DNA of 64,000 nucleotides from Pedosphaera parvula Ellin514 (GCF_000172555.1 NZ_ABOX02000001.1:1-64000); one strand, 5' to 3'. Positions 11,771 through 21,920 are shown, numbered from the stretch's first letter. Numbers and translations are program-made. The notes: generated by a model not told the origin, from the sequence alone.

Positions 11771-13840
11771 TTAATCCAGTGCCGACCGCATGGCATCGAA
11801 CAAATTTTTGCCGGTGTTCACGGTGACCGGTTGTTTGGCTTTTTCATCCCCCAATTCCACTAGTTCTTCCGGCAGTTCCTTAAGAAATCCGGAGGGGTGG
11901 CACGGCATTACCTGGCCATACTTCTTGCGGCCCGTGCAATAGCTGATCGTGAGCGTCTGCATGGCGCGGGTAATCGCAACGTAAAACAACCGGCGTTCCT
12001 CATCTAGGGTTCCCTCAACCTTTGAACGGGAGTGGGGGAGCAAGCCATCCTCCAGACCCACAATGTAAACGTGTGGGAATTCCAAACCTTTGCAACTGTG
12101 CATGGTGATCAAAGTGACTGCTTCACCTTGGGCTTCCTTTTCCTCTTTGCGCTCGCTGTCCAGCGTCAATTCTTCAAGGAACGTCTGGAGCCGATCCGCC
12201 GGATCATTGGTCAACACCGGTTGATGAGTTCCATCGGGCCCGGCCACGATCGTGTGGTTGTCTTCGTCCAGTATGCCGGTTAAGTCCTTCAGGTTCCGAA
12301 CGCGGTTATCGGCGGCCTCAGCCGTCTTTTCTGAACGCCGCAATTCCTCCAAATAACCTGTTTCGGTCAAAAACTTTTCAGCCCAGACTTTTAATGACAT
12401 GCTTTGGCCACTGCTCAGTGGTGCCCGTGTTTCCTCCACAAACTTTACGAATTCTTCAATACTCTCCCGCGTTCTGGTTAGAAAGCTGGTGGTAACCATC
12501 GGGTTCTTCATCGCCTCGTAAACCGAACATTTGCGCTCATGACTGGCAGCCAACAGCCGTTCCATGGTGACATCGCTCAGGCCACGTGCTGGCACATTGG
12601 CGATGCGCAGCAAGCTGATATCATCATTTGGATTGATGAATAGCTTTAGATAAGCAAGGAAGTCTTTGATTTCACGCCGATCAAAATAACTCTGTCCGCC
12701 AATCAGATGATATCGTACCTGGCCTTGGCGCAATGCCGTTTCCAAGGCGCGCGATTGAATGTTGGTGCGGAATAAGATGGCCTGTTGGGACCATGGAATG
12801 CGGCTGGCGAGTCGCTTGAATTCGATCTGTTCAACGATTGCTTTCGCCTCCGCCTCATCGCTTTCAAAGGTATGCAGCGTGATTTTGGTTCCCTGACCTT
12901 TGTCTGACCAAAGCTGTTTGCCACGTCGGCGCAGGTTATTTTTGATGACCGCGTTTGCGGCCGTAAGAATTACATTTGTGGAGCGATAGTTCTGTTCCAG
13001 CTTAACCACCTTCACCTCCGGGAAATGCTTCTCCATATCAAGGAGATTGCTGATTTCCGCTCCGCGCCAGCCATAGATGCTCTGGTCATCATCACCGACC
13101 ACGCATAGATTACGATGTTCCTTGGTCAAATAATGCACCAAACTGAATTGGGAGGCGTTGGTATCCTGATACTCATCGACCATGATGTAACGAAACCGGT
13201 TGCGACATGCTTCCAATGCATCTGGATGCTCTTCAAAAAGACGCAAGGTAAGCAGGATAAGATCGTCAAAGTCCACGGCATTACAGGCGCGCAGGGCCGA
13301 CTCATAACGAGTCCGGATATGTTCCGCCATCGCTTTGATGCTTTCATCCGCAAACGCCGCAGCCTGGGAACCGCCGTTTTTGTATTTGCTAAGCATGGCC
13401 AGAATCGCCGCGGGATCAGTCTTTTCCCCTTTGGCAGAAACCTGGCTGAGAATCTTTTTGATCGCTCCCAGCTGCTCGGTTTGATCATAAATGACGAAAT
13501 TCTTTTTGTAGCCGAGCTTCTCGATATGCTGTCGCAGGATCCTGACGCAGAGTGAGTGAAAGGTGCAAAGCGTTGGACGCTCAGGCTTTTCATCTCTGGA
13601 TTTTTTTGATGGCCGCGGAATCAGCTTGTTAACACGCTCCTGCATTTCGCGGGCTGCCTTGTTGGTGAAGGTCACGGCCAGAATGCTGCCTGGTGCCACT
13701 CCACGTTCAATCATGTGGGCGATGCGAAAGGTAATCACTCGCGTTTTACCTGTGCCTGCTCCCGCGAGGATTAAAACCGGGCCGCGGATGGTCTCTGCCG
13801 CCATCCGCTGCTGCGGATTGAGTGTGCTCAAGTTCAACAT
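11771..13840 (-). CDS. UvrD/PcrA/Rep-family DNA helicase
   Basis: The 689-residue protein is a superfamily 1A 3'-5' helicase. Motif I is GAGTGKT at residues 27-33, motif Ia follows in VTFTNKAAREMQ, motif II is VDEYQDTN, motif III QSIYGWRGA, motif IV LEQNYRS, motif V TMHSCKGLEFPHVY and motif VI VAITRAM. It acts in replication restart and repair by unwinding duplex DNA. It is about the usual length for PcrA/Rep and cannot be assigned to one of the subfamilies by eye. The start at 13840 precedes the Q-motif (LNPQQ) by only seven residues. Confidence 0.95.
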   Translation of the reverse strand: MLNLSTLNPQQRMAAETIRGPVLILAGAGTGKTRVITFRIAHMIERGVAPGSILAVTFTNKAAREMQERVNKLIPRPSKKSRDEKPERPTLCTFHSLCVRILRQHIEKLGYKKNFVIYDQTEQLGAIKKILSQVSAKGEKTDPAAILAMLSKYKNGGSQAAAFADESIKAMAEHIRTRYESALRACNAVDFDDLILLTLRLFEEHPDALEACRNRFRYIMVDEYQDTNASQFSLVHYLTKEHRNLCVVGDDDQSIYGWRGAEISNLLDMEKHFPEVKVVKLEQNYRSTNVILTAANAVIKNNLRRRGKQLWSDKGQGTKITLHTFESDEAEAKAIVEQIEFKRLASRIPWSQQAILFRTNIQSRALETALRQGQVRYHLIGGQSYFDRREIKDFLAYLKLFINPNDDISLLRIANVPARGLSDVTMERLLAASHERKCSVYEAMKNPMVTTSFLTRTRESIEEFVKFVEETRAPLSSGQSMSLKVWAEKFLTETGYLEELRRSEKTAEAADNRVRNLKDLTGILDEDNHTIVAGPDGTHQPVLTNDPADRLQTFLEELTLDSERKEEKEAQGEAVTLITMHSCKGLEFPHVYIVGLEDGLLPHSRSKVEGTLDEERRLFYVAITRAMQTLTISYCTGRKKYGQVMPCHPSGFLKELPEELVELGDEKAKQPVTVNTGKNLFDAMRSALD

Positions 13841-14126
13841 CGCCCGCGAAGTGTAGGAGGAGTCTGGCTGAACGCAAGTCGCGGAAAAAATGCATCAGTT
13901 TTCGCAGTAATCCGGCGTTGTACTCATCCGCGCAAACACGCAAGAAAAAACTATCTGAAACCAGGGTGCCGGAGGCTCGTTCCTTTGGAGGCTTGGAAAT
14001 TTTCGTATCTTCGTTTGATATTTACCGATCCCTACCGTCTTGAGATATTTAGGACCAACGTGGTGGGGTGCCGAACTCTCTACAACTTTGCAGGGCATCG
14101 CTCTCATGGCGAAAGCGCTCAGCCCT

Positions 14127-14849
14127 TCAAAGTGCTGCTCCCTTGCGATCGATTACAATTTCCGTTGGCCACGCTGCTGGAGACAACCTCGCCAGGTAAA
14201 GCACGGTTTCGGCCACATCTTCCGGTTGCAAATAGTCATGTCCCTTTTTGCCAGTCATGGGGGTTGCCACCATGGCCGGGCAAATCGCTGTTACCTTGAT
14301 GTTGTCTTGCTTGCCCTCATCCGCCAAAGCTTGCGTCAGGGCTTGCACACCAAACTTCGAGGCACTATAGGCCCCAGTACCGGCCCACGCAAATTTGCCG
14401 GCGACGGAACTCAGGTTGATAATCATTCCGCGCGGTTCATTGTTTTTTGATTTGTTCCGTCTCATTTGCTTATAGGCGGCGCGCGCGCACCAGAAAGTTC
14501 CGTACAAATTCGTCTTAAGGATACGATCGAAGTCCTTCGTGGAAGTTTTTTCAATCGTATCTCCTCCGCCAACACCGGCACTGTTCACCAAAATGTGGAT
14601 GGTTCCAAATGCTTTCACTGTTTCGCTAACCAGCCGTTCGCAATCTTCCTCCTTCGCGACATCCGCTTTTATTCCCAGCGTTGAAGTCCCATACTGCTGA
14701 ATGAGTATCTGCGCAACTTTTTGGTTTTCCGCATGGCGGCGTGCGGTAATGACAATTTTTGCCCCCTCACGTGCCAAAGCGATTGCGATTGCCTTGCCGA
14801 TCCCACTATTCCCGCCTGTTATAATGGCCACCTTTTCCTTGAATTCCAT
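14127..14849 (-). CDS. Short-chain dehydrogenase/reductase
   Basis: A classical SDR of 240 residues. The dinucleotide-binding motif TGGNSGIG is at residues 11-18, NSAG (usually NNAG) at 89-92, N114, and the catalytic YSASK places Tyr161 and Lys165; the catalytic Ser is S147 or S148 in INLSS. The RR pair after beta-2 (TARRHAE) suggests NADP preference. The residues after the active site end in a C-terminal short extension. Substrate unknown; probably a 3-oxoacyl or secondary alcohol reductase. Confidence 0.9.
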   Translation of the reverse strand: MEFKEKVAIITGGNSGIGKAIAIALAREGAKIVITARRHAENQKVAQILIQQYGTSTLGIKADVAKEEDCERLVSETVKAFGTIHILVNSAGVGGGDTIEKTSTKDFDRILKTNLYGTFWCARAAYKQMRRNKSKNNEPRGMIINLSSVAGKFAWAGTGAYSASKFGVQALTQALADEGKQDNIKVTAICPAMVATPMTGKKGHDYLQPEDVAETVLYLARLSPAAWPTEIVIDRKGAAL

Positions 14850-14901
14850 AATTCATTTGAATGGTGAAATCGACGCTGCCAATCGAGATGTGCTTGCCGC
14901 T

Positions 14902-15678
14902 TTATCTGACCGGTTTGGAGGCTGTGCACTCGAGATGGTAGCCGCGCCACAAAGGTGAGATGCATTTCTGGGATGTGGCAGAGAAACTTTTGAAATGGCT
15001 GGCTCTCATAATCCGCAGTAATTCACTCTTGCTTAACCCGCAAAAAGGAACGTTGCCTTCGCGCATATCCAGTGAAATCTGGAGGGTTTTGGGAAGGAAT
15101 GGATAAATGGTTTTTCTAATTCTCCTCCGAATCCTCCGCGCTCGGGGCAGGGTGAGGATGTCCACTGCATCGAAGAAAAGTTTTCCACCGGGCTTCAGCC
15201 AATCATAAAAATTGTTGCAGATTTCCACGGTGACCGGACAGCCATTTCCAAACATTCCCAGCGAATAAATAAAATCAAAAGAACGGGAAGGAAATGACAC
15301 CAGGTGAGCGTTGGCGCACCGAAGCTGGACATCTTTTATGGTGATGTCTCCCTGCCGTACCGGATTTTCAGCAATGCGGAGCATTTCTTCACAAATATCG
15401 ATGCCCGTCAAATGCGTTATATTATTTAAACAATGAAAGTAACGACCGGTACCACAACCAAGATCCAAGGCTGAAACAGGCCGTCCAAAACTGGACGTAA
15501 TTGTGCTGAGAATTTCCTTCAAATGTCGATGGTGGTCAGTGGTGATTTCAATCTCATCGTCACTCCGATATTTCGCAGCGATCATTCGATAGGATGCTGC
15601 GATATTCCCTCCTATTTCTTCATGATCCAATACTGTCGGTATGGTTCGATCTGTAAATACTTCGTTTTCGTATGGCAC
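14902..15678 (-). CDS. SAM-dependent class I methyltransferase
   Basis: The 258-residue protein has motif I LDLGCGTGRY at residues 71-80, an acidic residue ending beta-2 (TGIDICEEML), and the post-motif PSRSFDFIYSLGMFG. This is the Rossmann-type small-molecule/lipid methyltransferase fold (Methyltransf_11/25 type). It follows the direction of the SDR gene 52 bases downstream, which may be an operon partner. The substrate is unknown. Confidence 0.85.
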   Translation of the reverse strand: MPYENEVFTDRTIPTVLDHEEIGGNIAASYRMIAAKYRSDDEIEITTDHHRHLKEILSTITSSFGRPVSALDLGCGTGRYFHCLNNITHLTGIDICEEMLRIAENPVRQGDITIKDVQLRCANAHLVSFPSRSFDFIYSLGMFGNGCPVTVEICNNFYDWLKPGGKLFFDAVDILTLPRARRIRRRIRKTIYPFLPKTLQISLDMREGNVPFCGLSKSELLRIMRASHFKSFSATSQKCISPLWRGYHLECTASKPVR

Positions 15679-15778
15679 AACTTTTCTCCCGGAGGGTGAT
15701 CAAGATTAGACAGGCTGCTTACCCTGGCAACCTGTTGTAATGAAGGTCATGTTTTAATGCACTGCCTTTTCAAGGATT

Positions 15779-16678
15779 TCACACTGTTGCTGGCGTATCC
15801 AACGCGCGCGCGCGAGCGAAGGAGGCTGCTCCACTCGCACCTCCCGCAGCGGCCGCGATAGCACTCAAAACCAGCATGCCAAAGGCACTCCAACCGGCAA
15901 TTGATACTCCTTTGGCTGTTTTCTCGCCAACCACACGCGCTTTCTGTTCAACCTGGCCCTTGGTTTTCTGATAATCCTGGACCCAACGATCCACGGTGCG
16001 GTTTGCTTCGTCCTGGCTCATGTGGTTGTTTGACACCAGAAGGTTTACAACGGATTGACGGGCCTCCTGGTCGGAACCATCGCTTTTTAACAATTTGCCA
16101 ACAGCAACGGTTAATTGGGCGTTTTCTTGCGCGGTGTTATCTTTCGAAACGGACTGGATATCTTGCTTGATGGAATCCGCGCCGCCCCCGGATGCCCCCT
16201 GCAGAGCAGAGCTAATTCCGCCCGCTCCACCAGAATCGTTCTGCATTGAAGCCACAGCTTCTCCGGCTCCAGGTATGGCCTGACCAAGCAGTTTGGCCCC
16301 ACCACTAAGAATGCCACCAATGCCCATGGTCATGAGAATCAAGGTTAACAACGTGGTTGTTCCCCATGTTACCAGCCCATGCAGACTGCCTTCCCGGGCA
16401 AATCCCGCCATTCGACCCGCGACCCAGGCACCGCAAAACATTGAAATTAAGCTGGTTACTATCAACCAAATTGCGGCACCAATCCCGAAGCCTTGCCCAG
16501 GATTTTGCTGTGACAGGGGGCTTACAGCACTGGCACCTATGCTTATACCAAGTATGGTTAATACAAGATTTACCACCAAGGTGATGATTAATCCGGCAAA
16601 AATTGCCGCCCACGATATCCGTCTTAGAGCCGGTTGCCGTGGTATTACCGATTGTTCATATACAACTTCCTCTTTCAT
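15779..16678 (-). CDS. Glycine/alanine-rich integral membrane protein of unknown function (PhnA-like/YrzE-like)
   Basis: Of 299 residues, several stretches are membrane-spanning: about 24-50 (AAIFAGLIITLVVNLVLTIL), 68-100, 108-130 and a C-terminal pair. A long middle loop is rich in Gly/Ala/Ser and contains a QEARQSVVNLLV-type helical segment (about 170-235). The layout resembles small envelope stress proteins of soil bacteria. I set the start at 16678 since AAGGAG lies 6 bases upstream; a further ATG at 16693 would add five residues. Function not known. Confidence 0.6.
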   Translation of the reverse strand: MKEEVVYEQSVIPRQPALRRISWAAIFAGLIITLVVNLVLTILGISIGASAVSPLSQQNPGQGFGIGAAIWLIVTSLISMFCGAWVAGRMAGFAREGSLHGLVTWGTTTLLTLILMTMGIGGILSGGAKLLGQAIPGAGEAVASMQNDSGGAGGISSALQGASGGGADSIKQDIQSVSKDNTAQENAQLTVAVGKLLKSDGSDQEARQSVVNLLVSNNHMSQDEANRTVDRWVQDYQKTKGQVEQKARVVGEKTAKGVSIAGWSAFGMLVLSAIAAAAGGASGAASFARARALDTPATV

Positions 16679-16912
16679 AATTTGCTCCTTCATCGGATGT
16701 CGAACTATTCTATAATTCTGAATTCCAGATTAGGGTCAAACTCATGTTCCTTCCGCAATCTCTTTATAAAAGATAACAAACAAGGAGCTTTCATTTTATG
16801 GGGTGTTGTGCCAATGACAGTTTTAACGTCCCCATGAAAGAAGCTTAATTTGAAAAATGGCCCCGAGTTAAGTTCCGTGATCAGTCTGCTTATTTTTAAA
16901 AGATGGGCGAAT

Positions 16913-17413
16913 TCAAACCTCGGCGAGCGCTCGCGAATTAATGCTGGTCTTTGCCAGTTCGCTTAGTTTGCGATCTGTTTCCTCCTCTTCATCCAAAATT
17001 TGTCCCAACACTTGTTTAATATCATCCCGACCCATTTGTGAAGCCCACTGCATGATTGTGCGATAGCTGGCTATCTCATAGTGTTCGATCTTTTGAGCCG
17101 CGCCAATGATTGCCGCATCCTTGACTGGCGGAGTGACCTTGGAACTGAGGATTTCTTCAGCCTCTTTCAAAATGCCTCTCATGGCCTCGCAAACCTTTGC
17201 CTTTGGCGGCTGTCCGAGCATTTTAAAAACCTCCTCAAGCAGGTTTACGTGACCTTCTGTTTGTTGGAGATGCTCTTCGATGGCAGATCTTAATTCCGAT
17301 GACTTTGCCTTCCTGGCTGCCTTGGGCAGAGCCCTTGTTAATTGCTTCTCTGCGTGGTAAAGGTCTTTGATTTCCAATAGAAACATGTCATCCAACGAAT
17401 CGATTGTTTGCAT
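16913..17413 (-). CDS. Ferritin-like DUF892 protein (YciE-type)
   Basis: The 166-residue helical protein matches the YciE/DUF892 ferritin-like fold: IDSLDDMFLLEIKDLYHAEKQL at the N-terminus, later HLQQTEGHVNLLEEVF and IEHYEIASYRT, with E/H residues of a di-iron centre. The family is linked to osmotic, desiccation and general stress; its enzymatic activity is undefined. It belongs with the PRC/BON gene downstream on the same strand (30 bases away) and the membrane protein upstream-distal, suggesting a small stress operon. Confidence 0.88.
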   Translation of the reverse strand: MQTIDSLDDMFLLEIKDLYHAEKQLTRALPKAARKAKSSELRSAIEEHLQQTEGHVNLLEEVFKMLGQPPKAKVCEAMRGILKEAEEILSSKVTPPVKDAAIIGAAQKIEHYEIASYRTIMQWASQMGRDDIKQVLGQILDEEEETDRKLSELAKTSINSRALAEV

Positions 17414-17442
17414 GGGCGCAAGCCTTTCGGTTTCAAATCTTC

Positions 17443-18717
17443 CTATCTATGGCTGACTTCAAGATCGTTTTCCACATTGCCCGCCCCCGCCGCCTGTTCG
17501 GCCAGTTGAAAAACCTGCTGCTTTTCCTGCGCTGAATGCACTGGCCCACGTAAAATGACTCTTCCATTGGCAGTAATGATCTTGACGTTCTTGGCTGTCA
17601 TGGAGAGACCATCATCCTTCATCACGGAGCGGCGAATGTTTTGCGTGATCTGCAAATCCGCTTTTGATTCCGATTGTGACGTAGGAGTCACCGCGCCAGG
17701 CTGACGATCCCTTTCATTCCTGGCAGTATTGTCAGCGGCTGCGCCGCCGTCGGAATGAGGTTGATAAATAAACACAGCGGCTGATCCCGTAGCAGCGCCA
17801 GCTTCGGGCCAGCTGACATCATCAAATGGACGCGCTTGCTGGAACCGGTCGAATGTTATGTCGGTCATAAACTTGTCTCTCGTGCCGGAATTGACATTCA
17901 AAGAATCTACAGGAATCGCGTACATTTGTTTTCGAGCCTGTTGGTTCGCGTCTTTGATCATCGAACCGGGTTTTACGATCGCAAAAATCTCCTTTGAACC
18001 ATTTACATCCACCAGCAAGTCGGAAATCTTGCCGAACTCCTGACCCTCTCGATTGACAATTTGTTTTCCAACCAGATCACTTGCTAATTGCACGCTGCCA
18101 CCTGGTCTGGAGGTTTCACCGCTTCCCGTCGCCCGGCCGGTTGGCGGCAAAGCTGGCACGGCTGGAGGTTGATTTACAAGGGCGGGTGCCTGCTTTTGAT
18201 AATATTGGTACATCTGCTTCATGTGCGAGGCGTCTCCCAGGTTTGCCAACTGAGCCTTGTCAAATCTCGGAGCGGTATTCCAGCGATCCTGCGTAATGTC
18301 CAGCGAAAGGGTATCTTTCTTGCTCGTGGCAGCAGATACGGCGGAGGGAGGAACCGCCTTTTCATGCCCGCCAATTCGAGCCACTCCGCCCGATGAAATG
18401 ATGACGTAATCGAGACGTCCGGAGCGCGTATCCACCACCAGGTCTTTAATCGAGCCAATTCTGTCTCCGTTTTTGGTTTCGACATTTTTTCCCATCAAAG
18501 ATTTGGCGGTTATTCCCAGATCACTGGTCATTTCCCTGGAAGTGTGACTGCTCGAGAGAACATTGGTTGTAACCTGTTGCCCAGCCAATCCCGATGATTG
18601 GCTGGAACTCTGATTTGGCGCGTCGGGGGTTTGTGCAAAAACTTGGATCGAGCCAACACCAGGGCTTAAGGTGCCAAAGGCTAAAAGGGCGCACCTCAAC
18701 AGATAGTGTTTCATCAA
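17443..18717 (-). CDS. Exported protein with two PRC-barrels and a C-terminal BON domain
   Basis: A 424-residue protein with signal peptide (residues 1-29). Two PRC-barrel segments are recognisable: SLMGKNVETKNGDRIGSIKD at about 73-150 and DLVGKQIVNREGQEFGKISD at about 215-300. The last 70 residues (about 352-424) are a BON domain (DLQITQNIRRSVMKDDGLS and IITANGRVILRGPV). BON domains bind membranes or envelope components; PRC-barrels act as assembly modules in several proteins, including the RNA maturation factor RimM. The low-complexity linker (VNQPPAVPALPPTGRATGSG) separates the barrels. The likely role is envelope stabilisation under stress. The PRC-PRC-BON order is uncommon. Confidence 0.85.
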   Translation of the reverse strand: MMKHYLLRCALLAFGTLSPGVGSIQVFAQTPDAPNQSSSQSSGLAGQQVTTNVLSSSHTSREMTSDLGITAKSLMGKNVETKNGDRIGSIKDLVVDTRSGRLDYVIISSGGVARIGGHEKAVPPSAVSAATSKKDTLSLDITQDRWNTAPRFDKAQLANLGDASHMKQMYQYYQKQAPALVNQPPAVPALPPTGRATGSGETSRPGGSVQLASDLVGKQIVNREGQEFGKISDLLVDVNGSKEIFAIVKPGSMIKDANQQARKQMYAIPVDSLNVNSGTRDKFMTDITFDRFQQARPFDDVSWPEAGAATGSAAVFIYQPHSDGGAAADNTARNERDRQPGAVTPTSQSESKADLQITQNIRRSVMKDDGLSMTAKNVKIITANGRVILRGPVHSAQEKQQVFQLAEQAAGAGNVENDLEVSHR

Positions 18718-18787
18718 AAACTATCGATCCGGGTCATTGCACCTGCCATGGGGCCTTTTGCCCAAGTTTCCAAACCCGGCGCAAGGG

Positions 18788-19642
18788 TCAGATGTTTTGG
18801 GCAAAGGAAATCAATTGGCGATACTCAGTCAGAACCGTCCGAAGAAAAACGTCCAACGCCTTCACCTGTAAATCCACGGACGCCAGATGCGGCGTTTCGA
18901 AAATGATTTCAAAAGGAATCGGAATCACGTCACTTGGCGCTGCAAGCACACCGTCATAGCTGCCGTAAATAATCGAGTCCTGTGCCGCAAACCCATCGAT
19001 CAATGGATGGCAATTCCTCGGCAGAACCTTTCCAGCCTCAATTAATGCGGGGCGCAGCAGGTTCCTGGTCAGCGTGCAGCCACGTACGAAACCATAAATG
19101 CCATCGCTCGTATCATCTGCATGCAGTTGGATGATTCCATTAAAGTGCAGCGAGCGCAGTTCATGTTCCAGGTGTTGCACTTCGGCTTCCACCGAGGATT
19201 TCCAAAACTCCCGGTTCAAGTCGAGCCCGCGCCGTGAATGCCGCGTGTTGTCTTCGAATCCTGTTGGATTGCAGATCGGGTAGGCGCAGATTACGTAGTT
19301 CTGTGCCAACTCTGGTGCTTCCGCCAGATCCAGGAGAAAACGAATCAACGCCAAAGTTCCCGCTGGTTCGTCCCCATGAATGGCCGCAAAAATTCCCAGG
19401 CGAATGGGGTCATGGCTGTTCGGACCACGGAAAACAAACCGGGGAATGGAATAGGGTTCTCCCTTTACCTCGAAGGTGGGGAGAAAGTTGACCTCAATAC
19501 TTTTATGTTGAAAGAGCGGCTCCAACAGATGGTGAATGGAACGCCGCCCGTTTTCTCTCATCAGGCGGCACGCAGCCCGACTTTCCAACTCCCCATCCAT
19601 GCCAATTCCATTCTCGTCGAAAATCTTTCTAATCACAAGCAT
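18788..19642 (-). CDS. Succinylglutamate desuccinylase/aspartoacylase-type zinc hydrolase (M14-like)
   Basis: The 284-residue protein has the HxxE zinc motif in AAIHGDEPAG (H89, E92), NREFW (N143, R144) for substrate binding, and IQLHADD with H174 as the third ligand. A Glu near FEIIFETPH should be the catalytic base. This fits the AstE/AspA family, which removes acyl groups from amino acids or acts on peptides. Other members are peptidoglycan or amidohydrolases. No arginine-degradation genes flank it, so the AST pathway is not supported. It lies 32 bases downstream of uup on the same strand. Confidence 0.82.
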   Translation of the reverse strand: MLVIRKIFDENGIGMDGELESRAACRLMRENGRRSIHHLLEPLFQHKSIEVNFLPTFEVKGEPYSIPRFVFRGPNSHDPIRLGIFAAIHGDEPAGTLALIRFLLDLAEAPELAQNYVICAYPICNPTGFEDNTRHSRRGLDLNREFWKSSVEAEVQHLEHELRSLHFNGIIQLHADDTSDGIYGFVRGCTLTRNLLRPALIEAGKVLPRNCHPLIDGFAAQDSIIYGSYDGVLAAPSDVIPIPFEIIFETPHLASVDLQVKALDVFLRTVLTEYRQLISFAQNI

Positions 19643-19673
19643 AGGACACCTCGAATTGGGTATCCATTCAAAT

Positions 19674-21572
19674 TCACGCTGGTTCCTGTTTAAGGCTCTC
19701 CAACTCCTCCCATCGCGCGTAAAGTGCTGCCAACTGCTTTTTTCCGGTCGCTACCTGCGCTAACAATTCGTTCGTTTGTTGTCCGTATTTCTGATGAAAG
19801 TCCGGTGTCAGGAACAGAGCTTCAACGCGCCCAATTTCCTCCTCAACCGCAAGGATTTGTGCCTCCATTCCTTCCAGCTCACGTGTTTCCTTGAAATTCA
19901 ACTTGCGCGGCCGCTTGGTGGCGCCGGGTTGGGAATTCGGTTGAGGTTTTGCAACTGGTGAAACAGGCTTTTCCTCCCTGGCCAACGGGCGTTTTTGTTT
20001 CTCCAAATAGTAATCATAGTCCCCAACGCTATAACGAATCTGCTCATCGCCTTCAAAGGCCAGGATGCCGGTGCAAACGCGGTTCAAAAAATAACGATCA
20101 TGGCTGACCACGAGCACACAACCAGGAAATGCGAGCAATGCCTCCTCCAAAATACGCAGTGTCGGCAAATCCAGGTCGTTGGTAGGCTCATCCAAAATGA
20201 GAAAGTTCCCGCCATTCTTCAAAATACGCGCGAGCAGGAGGCGGCTGCGTTCGCCGCCCGACAGATATTTCACCTGCGTCTTGATGCGTTCGTCGGTGAA
20301 AAGGAACCGTTTCAGATAGGCACGCAGGGAGAGTTTACCTTCGCCAAAGACGACAAACTCCGTGCCGTCGCTGATCTCATCGAATACCGTCTTTTCTTCG
20401 TTCAACTGGATGCGCCCCTGATCCACGTAGTTGAATTTGGTGAGCTGGCCAATTTTTACCGTGCCTTCGGTTGGTGGCAATTCACCAATGATTGCCTTCA
20501 GTAGCGTCGTTTTTCCCAATCCGTTCCGTCCTGCGACACCGATGCGCATGCCGTTTTCAAAAGTAAAATCAAACCCTCGGAATAGCATTTTGCCGCCGCG
20601 CTCCATCCCAACGCTTGATAGCTCAACCACGCGATTCCCTAATTGCGGGGGTGGGGGAATGACCAGCTCAACATCCGACTCGATCTCCGGCGGTCCAGAC
20701 GCTTCGACTTCGTAATAACGATCCAACCGGCTCTTCGATTTGGTGGTTCGCGCCTTGGGGCCGCGTCTCACCCAATCCAGTTCACGCTTTAAAAACATCT
20801 GCCGCTTGTGTTCAACGTTTTCCTCCGCTGCCTGCCGTTCGGCTTTGCTCACCAGGTAATCTGTGTAATTGCCGCTGTACGAAAAGAATTTCCCGTTCGC
20901 CAGCTCCACGATGCAATTTGTAACGCGATCGAGGAAATAACGATCATGCGTTACCAGCAAAAAGGCTCCCGTGAACGCTTCCAAGAAAGAGGCCAGCCAC
21001 TCAATCGACTCCGGATCGAGATGGTTGGTCGGTTCATCCAAAATCAACAGGTCTGGCCGGGCCACGATCGTCCGGCACATGGCGACCCGACGTTTTTCTC
21101 CTCCTGATAAGGTATCAATCCGCCGGTCGCCAGCAGGAACGTTCAAGTGCGACATCGCGGTTTTGATGCGACTGTCCAAAGTCCAACCCTCATGTGCCAC
21201 GATGCGTTCTTCAAGGTCGGCATGCCTTTTGGATTCGGCGGGCAGACTTTCAAACTCGTGAATCAAGTCGAGCAGATACCGTGCACCTTCACGGATGTTC
21301 TCATACACGGTGAGACTTTCATCCAACGAAAAAGTCTGTGGAAGGTAACTTACGATCAGATCGCGTTTGCGGGTTACTGTTCCCGTATCCGCCTCCTGTA
21401 ACTGTGCGAGAATGCGAAGGAATGTCGATTTCCCGCTGCCATTCCTGCCCACCATGCCGATGCGATCGTGTTCCTTGATCGCCAGTGAGGCCTTGGTGAG
21501 AACAATCTGCTCGTTATACCGCACCTCAAGGTCTGTCGCCGTCAAAATGGCTGTTTGTGCTTCGTTGGACAT
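19674..21572 (-). CDS. uup: ABC-F ATPase Uup-like
   Basis: A soluble 632-residue protein with two ABC domains and no membrane segments. First Walker A GRNGSGKST at 42-50 and signature LSGGEKRR; second Walker A GRNGLGKTT and signature YLSGGERSR; both have DEPTN Walker B. The interdomain linker is Arg/Lys-rich (VRRGPKARTTKSKSRLDRYYEV). The C-terminus (about 550-632) is a coiled coil of the Uup type (LNFKETRELEGMEAQILAVEEE). ABC-F proteins act on ribosomes; Uup also limits precise excision of transposons in E. coli. The coiled-coil tail is why I prefer Uup over EttA or other ABC-Fs. Confidence 0.92.
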   Translation of the reverse strand: MSNEAQTAILTATDLEVRYNEQIVLTKASLAIKEHDRIGMVGRNGSGKSTFLRILAQLQEADTGTVTRKRDLIVSYLPQTFSLDESLTVYENIREGARYLLDLIHEFESLPAESKRHADLEERIVAHEGWTLDSRIKTAMSHLNVPAGDRRIDTLSGGEKRRVAMCRTIVARPDLLILDEPTNHLDPESIEWLASFLEAFTGAFLLVTHDRYFLDRVTNCIVELANGKFFSYSGNYTDYLVSKAERQAAEENVEHKRQMFLKRELDWVRRGPKARTTKSKSRLDRYYEVEASGPPEIESDVELVIPPPPQLGNRVVELSSVGMERGGKMLFRGFDFTFENGMRIGVAGRNGLGKTTLLKAIIGELPPTEGTVKIGQLTKFNYVDQGRIQLNEEKTVFDEISDGTEFVVFGEGKLSLRAYLKRFLFTDERIKTQVKYLSGGERSRLLLARILKNGGNFLILDEPTNDLDLPTLRILEEALLAFPGCVLVVSHDRYFLNRVCTGILAFEGDEQIRYSVGDYDYYLEKQKRPLAREEKPVSPVAKPQPNSQPGATKRPRKLNFKETRELEGMEAQILAVEEEIGRVEALFLTPDFHQKYGQQTNELLAQVATGKKQLAALYARWEELESLKQEPA

Positions 21573-21920
21573 TATTCGATTTTGATTCTTGTATCTATCT
21601 GCTCAGCAACTTGCGTGGCGAAGCAGGTGAGCAGCATACCCTGCCGCATTGCTTTCGCAAAGCCGGGCAGAATACCAACCACATGCCCCAACACAAATCA
21701 ATATTCACGATTTCCGCTGCTTTGCATACAATCTCAGCCGATAGGGCTGGAAGAAGGAGTGGGGGAAGAATAAATCCTCAAATAACCGTTCGCTCGCTCA
21801 GAGGAAAGTCATAAGGGCACTGAGCTGACCGGCCAAATATTCCTGGTAGTGCTCCCGGATAAACATCCAACCGGGACACCTAGGTCTATTTCGCTGGCAC
21901 GGTTATGACTCGGCACCGGA
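21573..21920. other. Intergenic spacer without recognised features
   Basis: 348 bases between two minus-strand genes. I see no RNA gene, terminator or repeat here, only short open frames without supporting codon use. Confidence 0.6.

Noticed and set aside
13895-14107. A 70-residue minus frame between helicase and SDR genes
   Set aside because: No ribosome binding site, no hydrophobic pattern or domain; likely chance.
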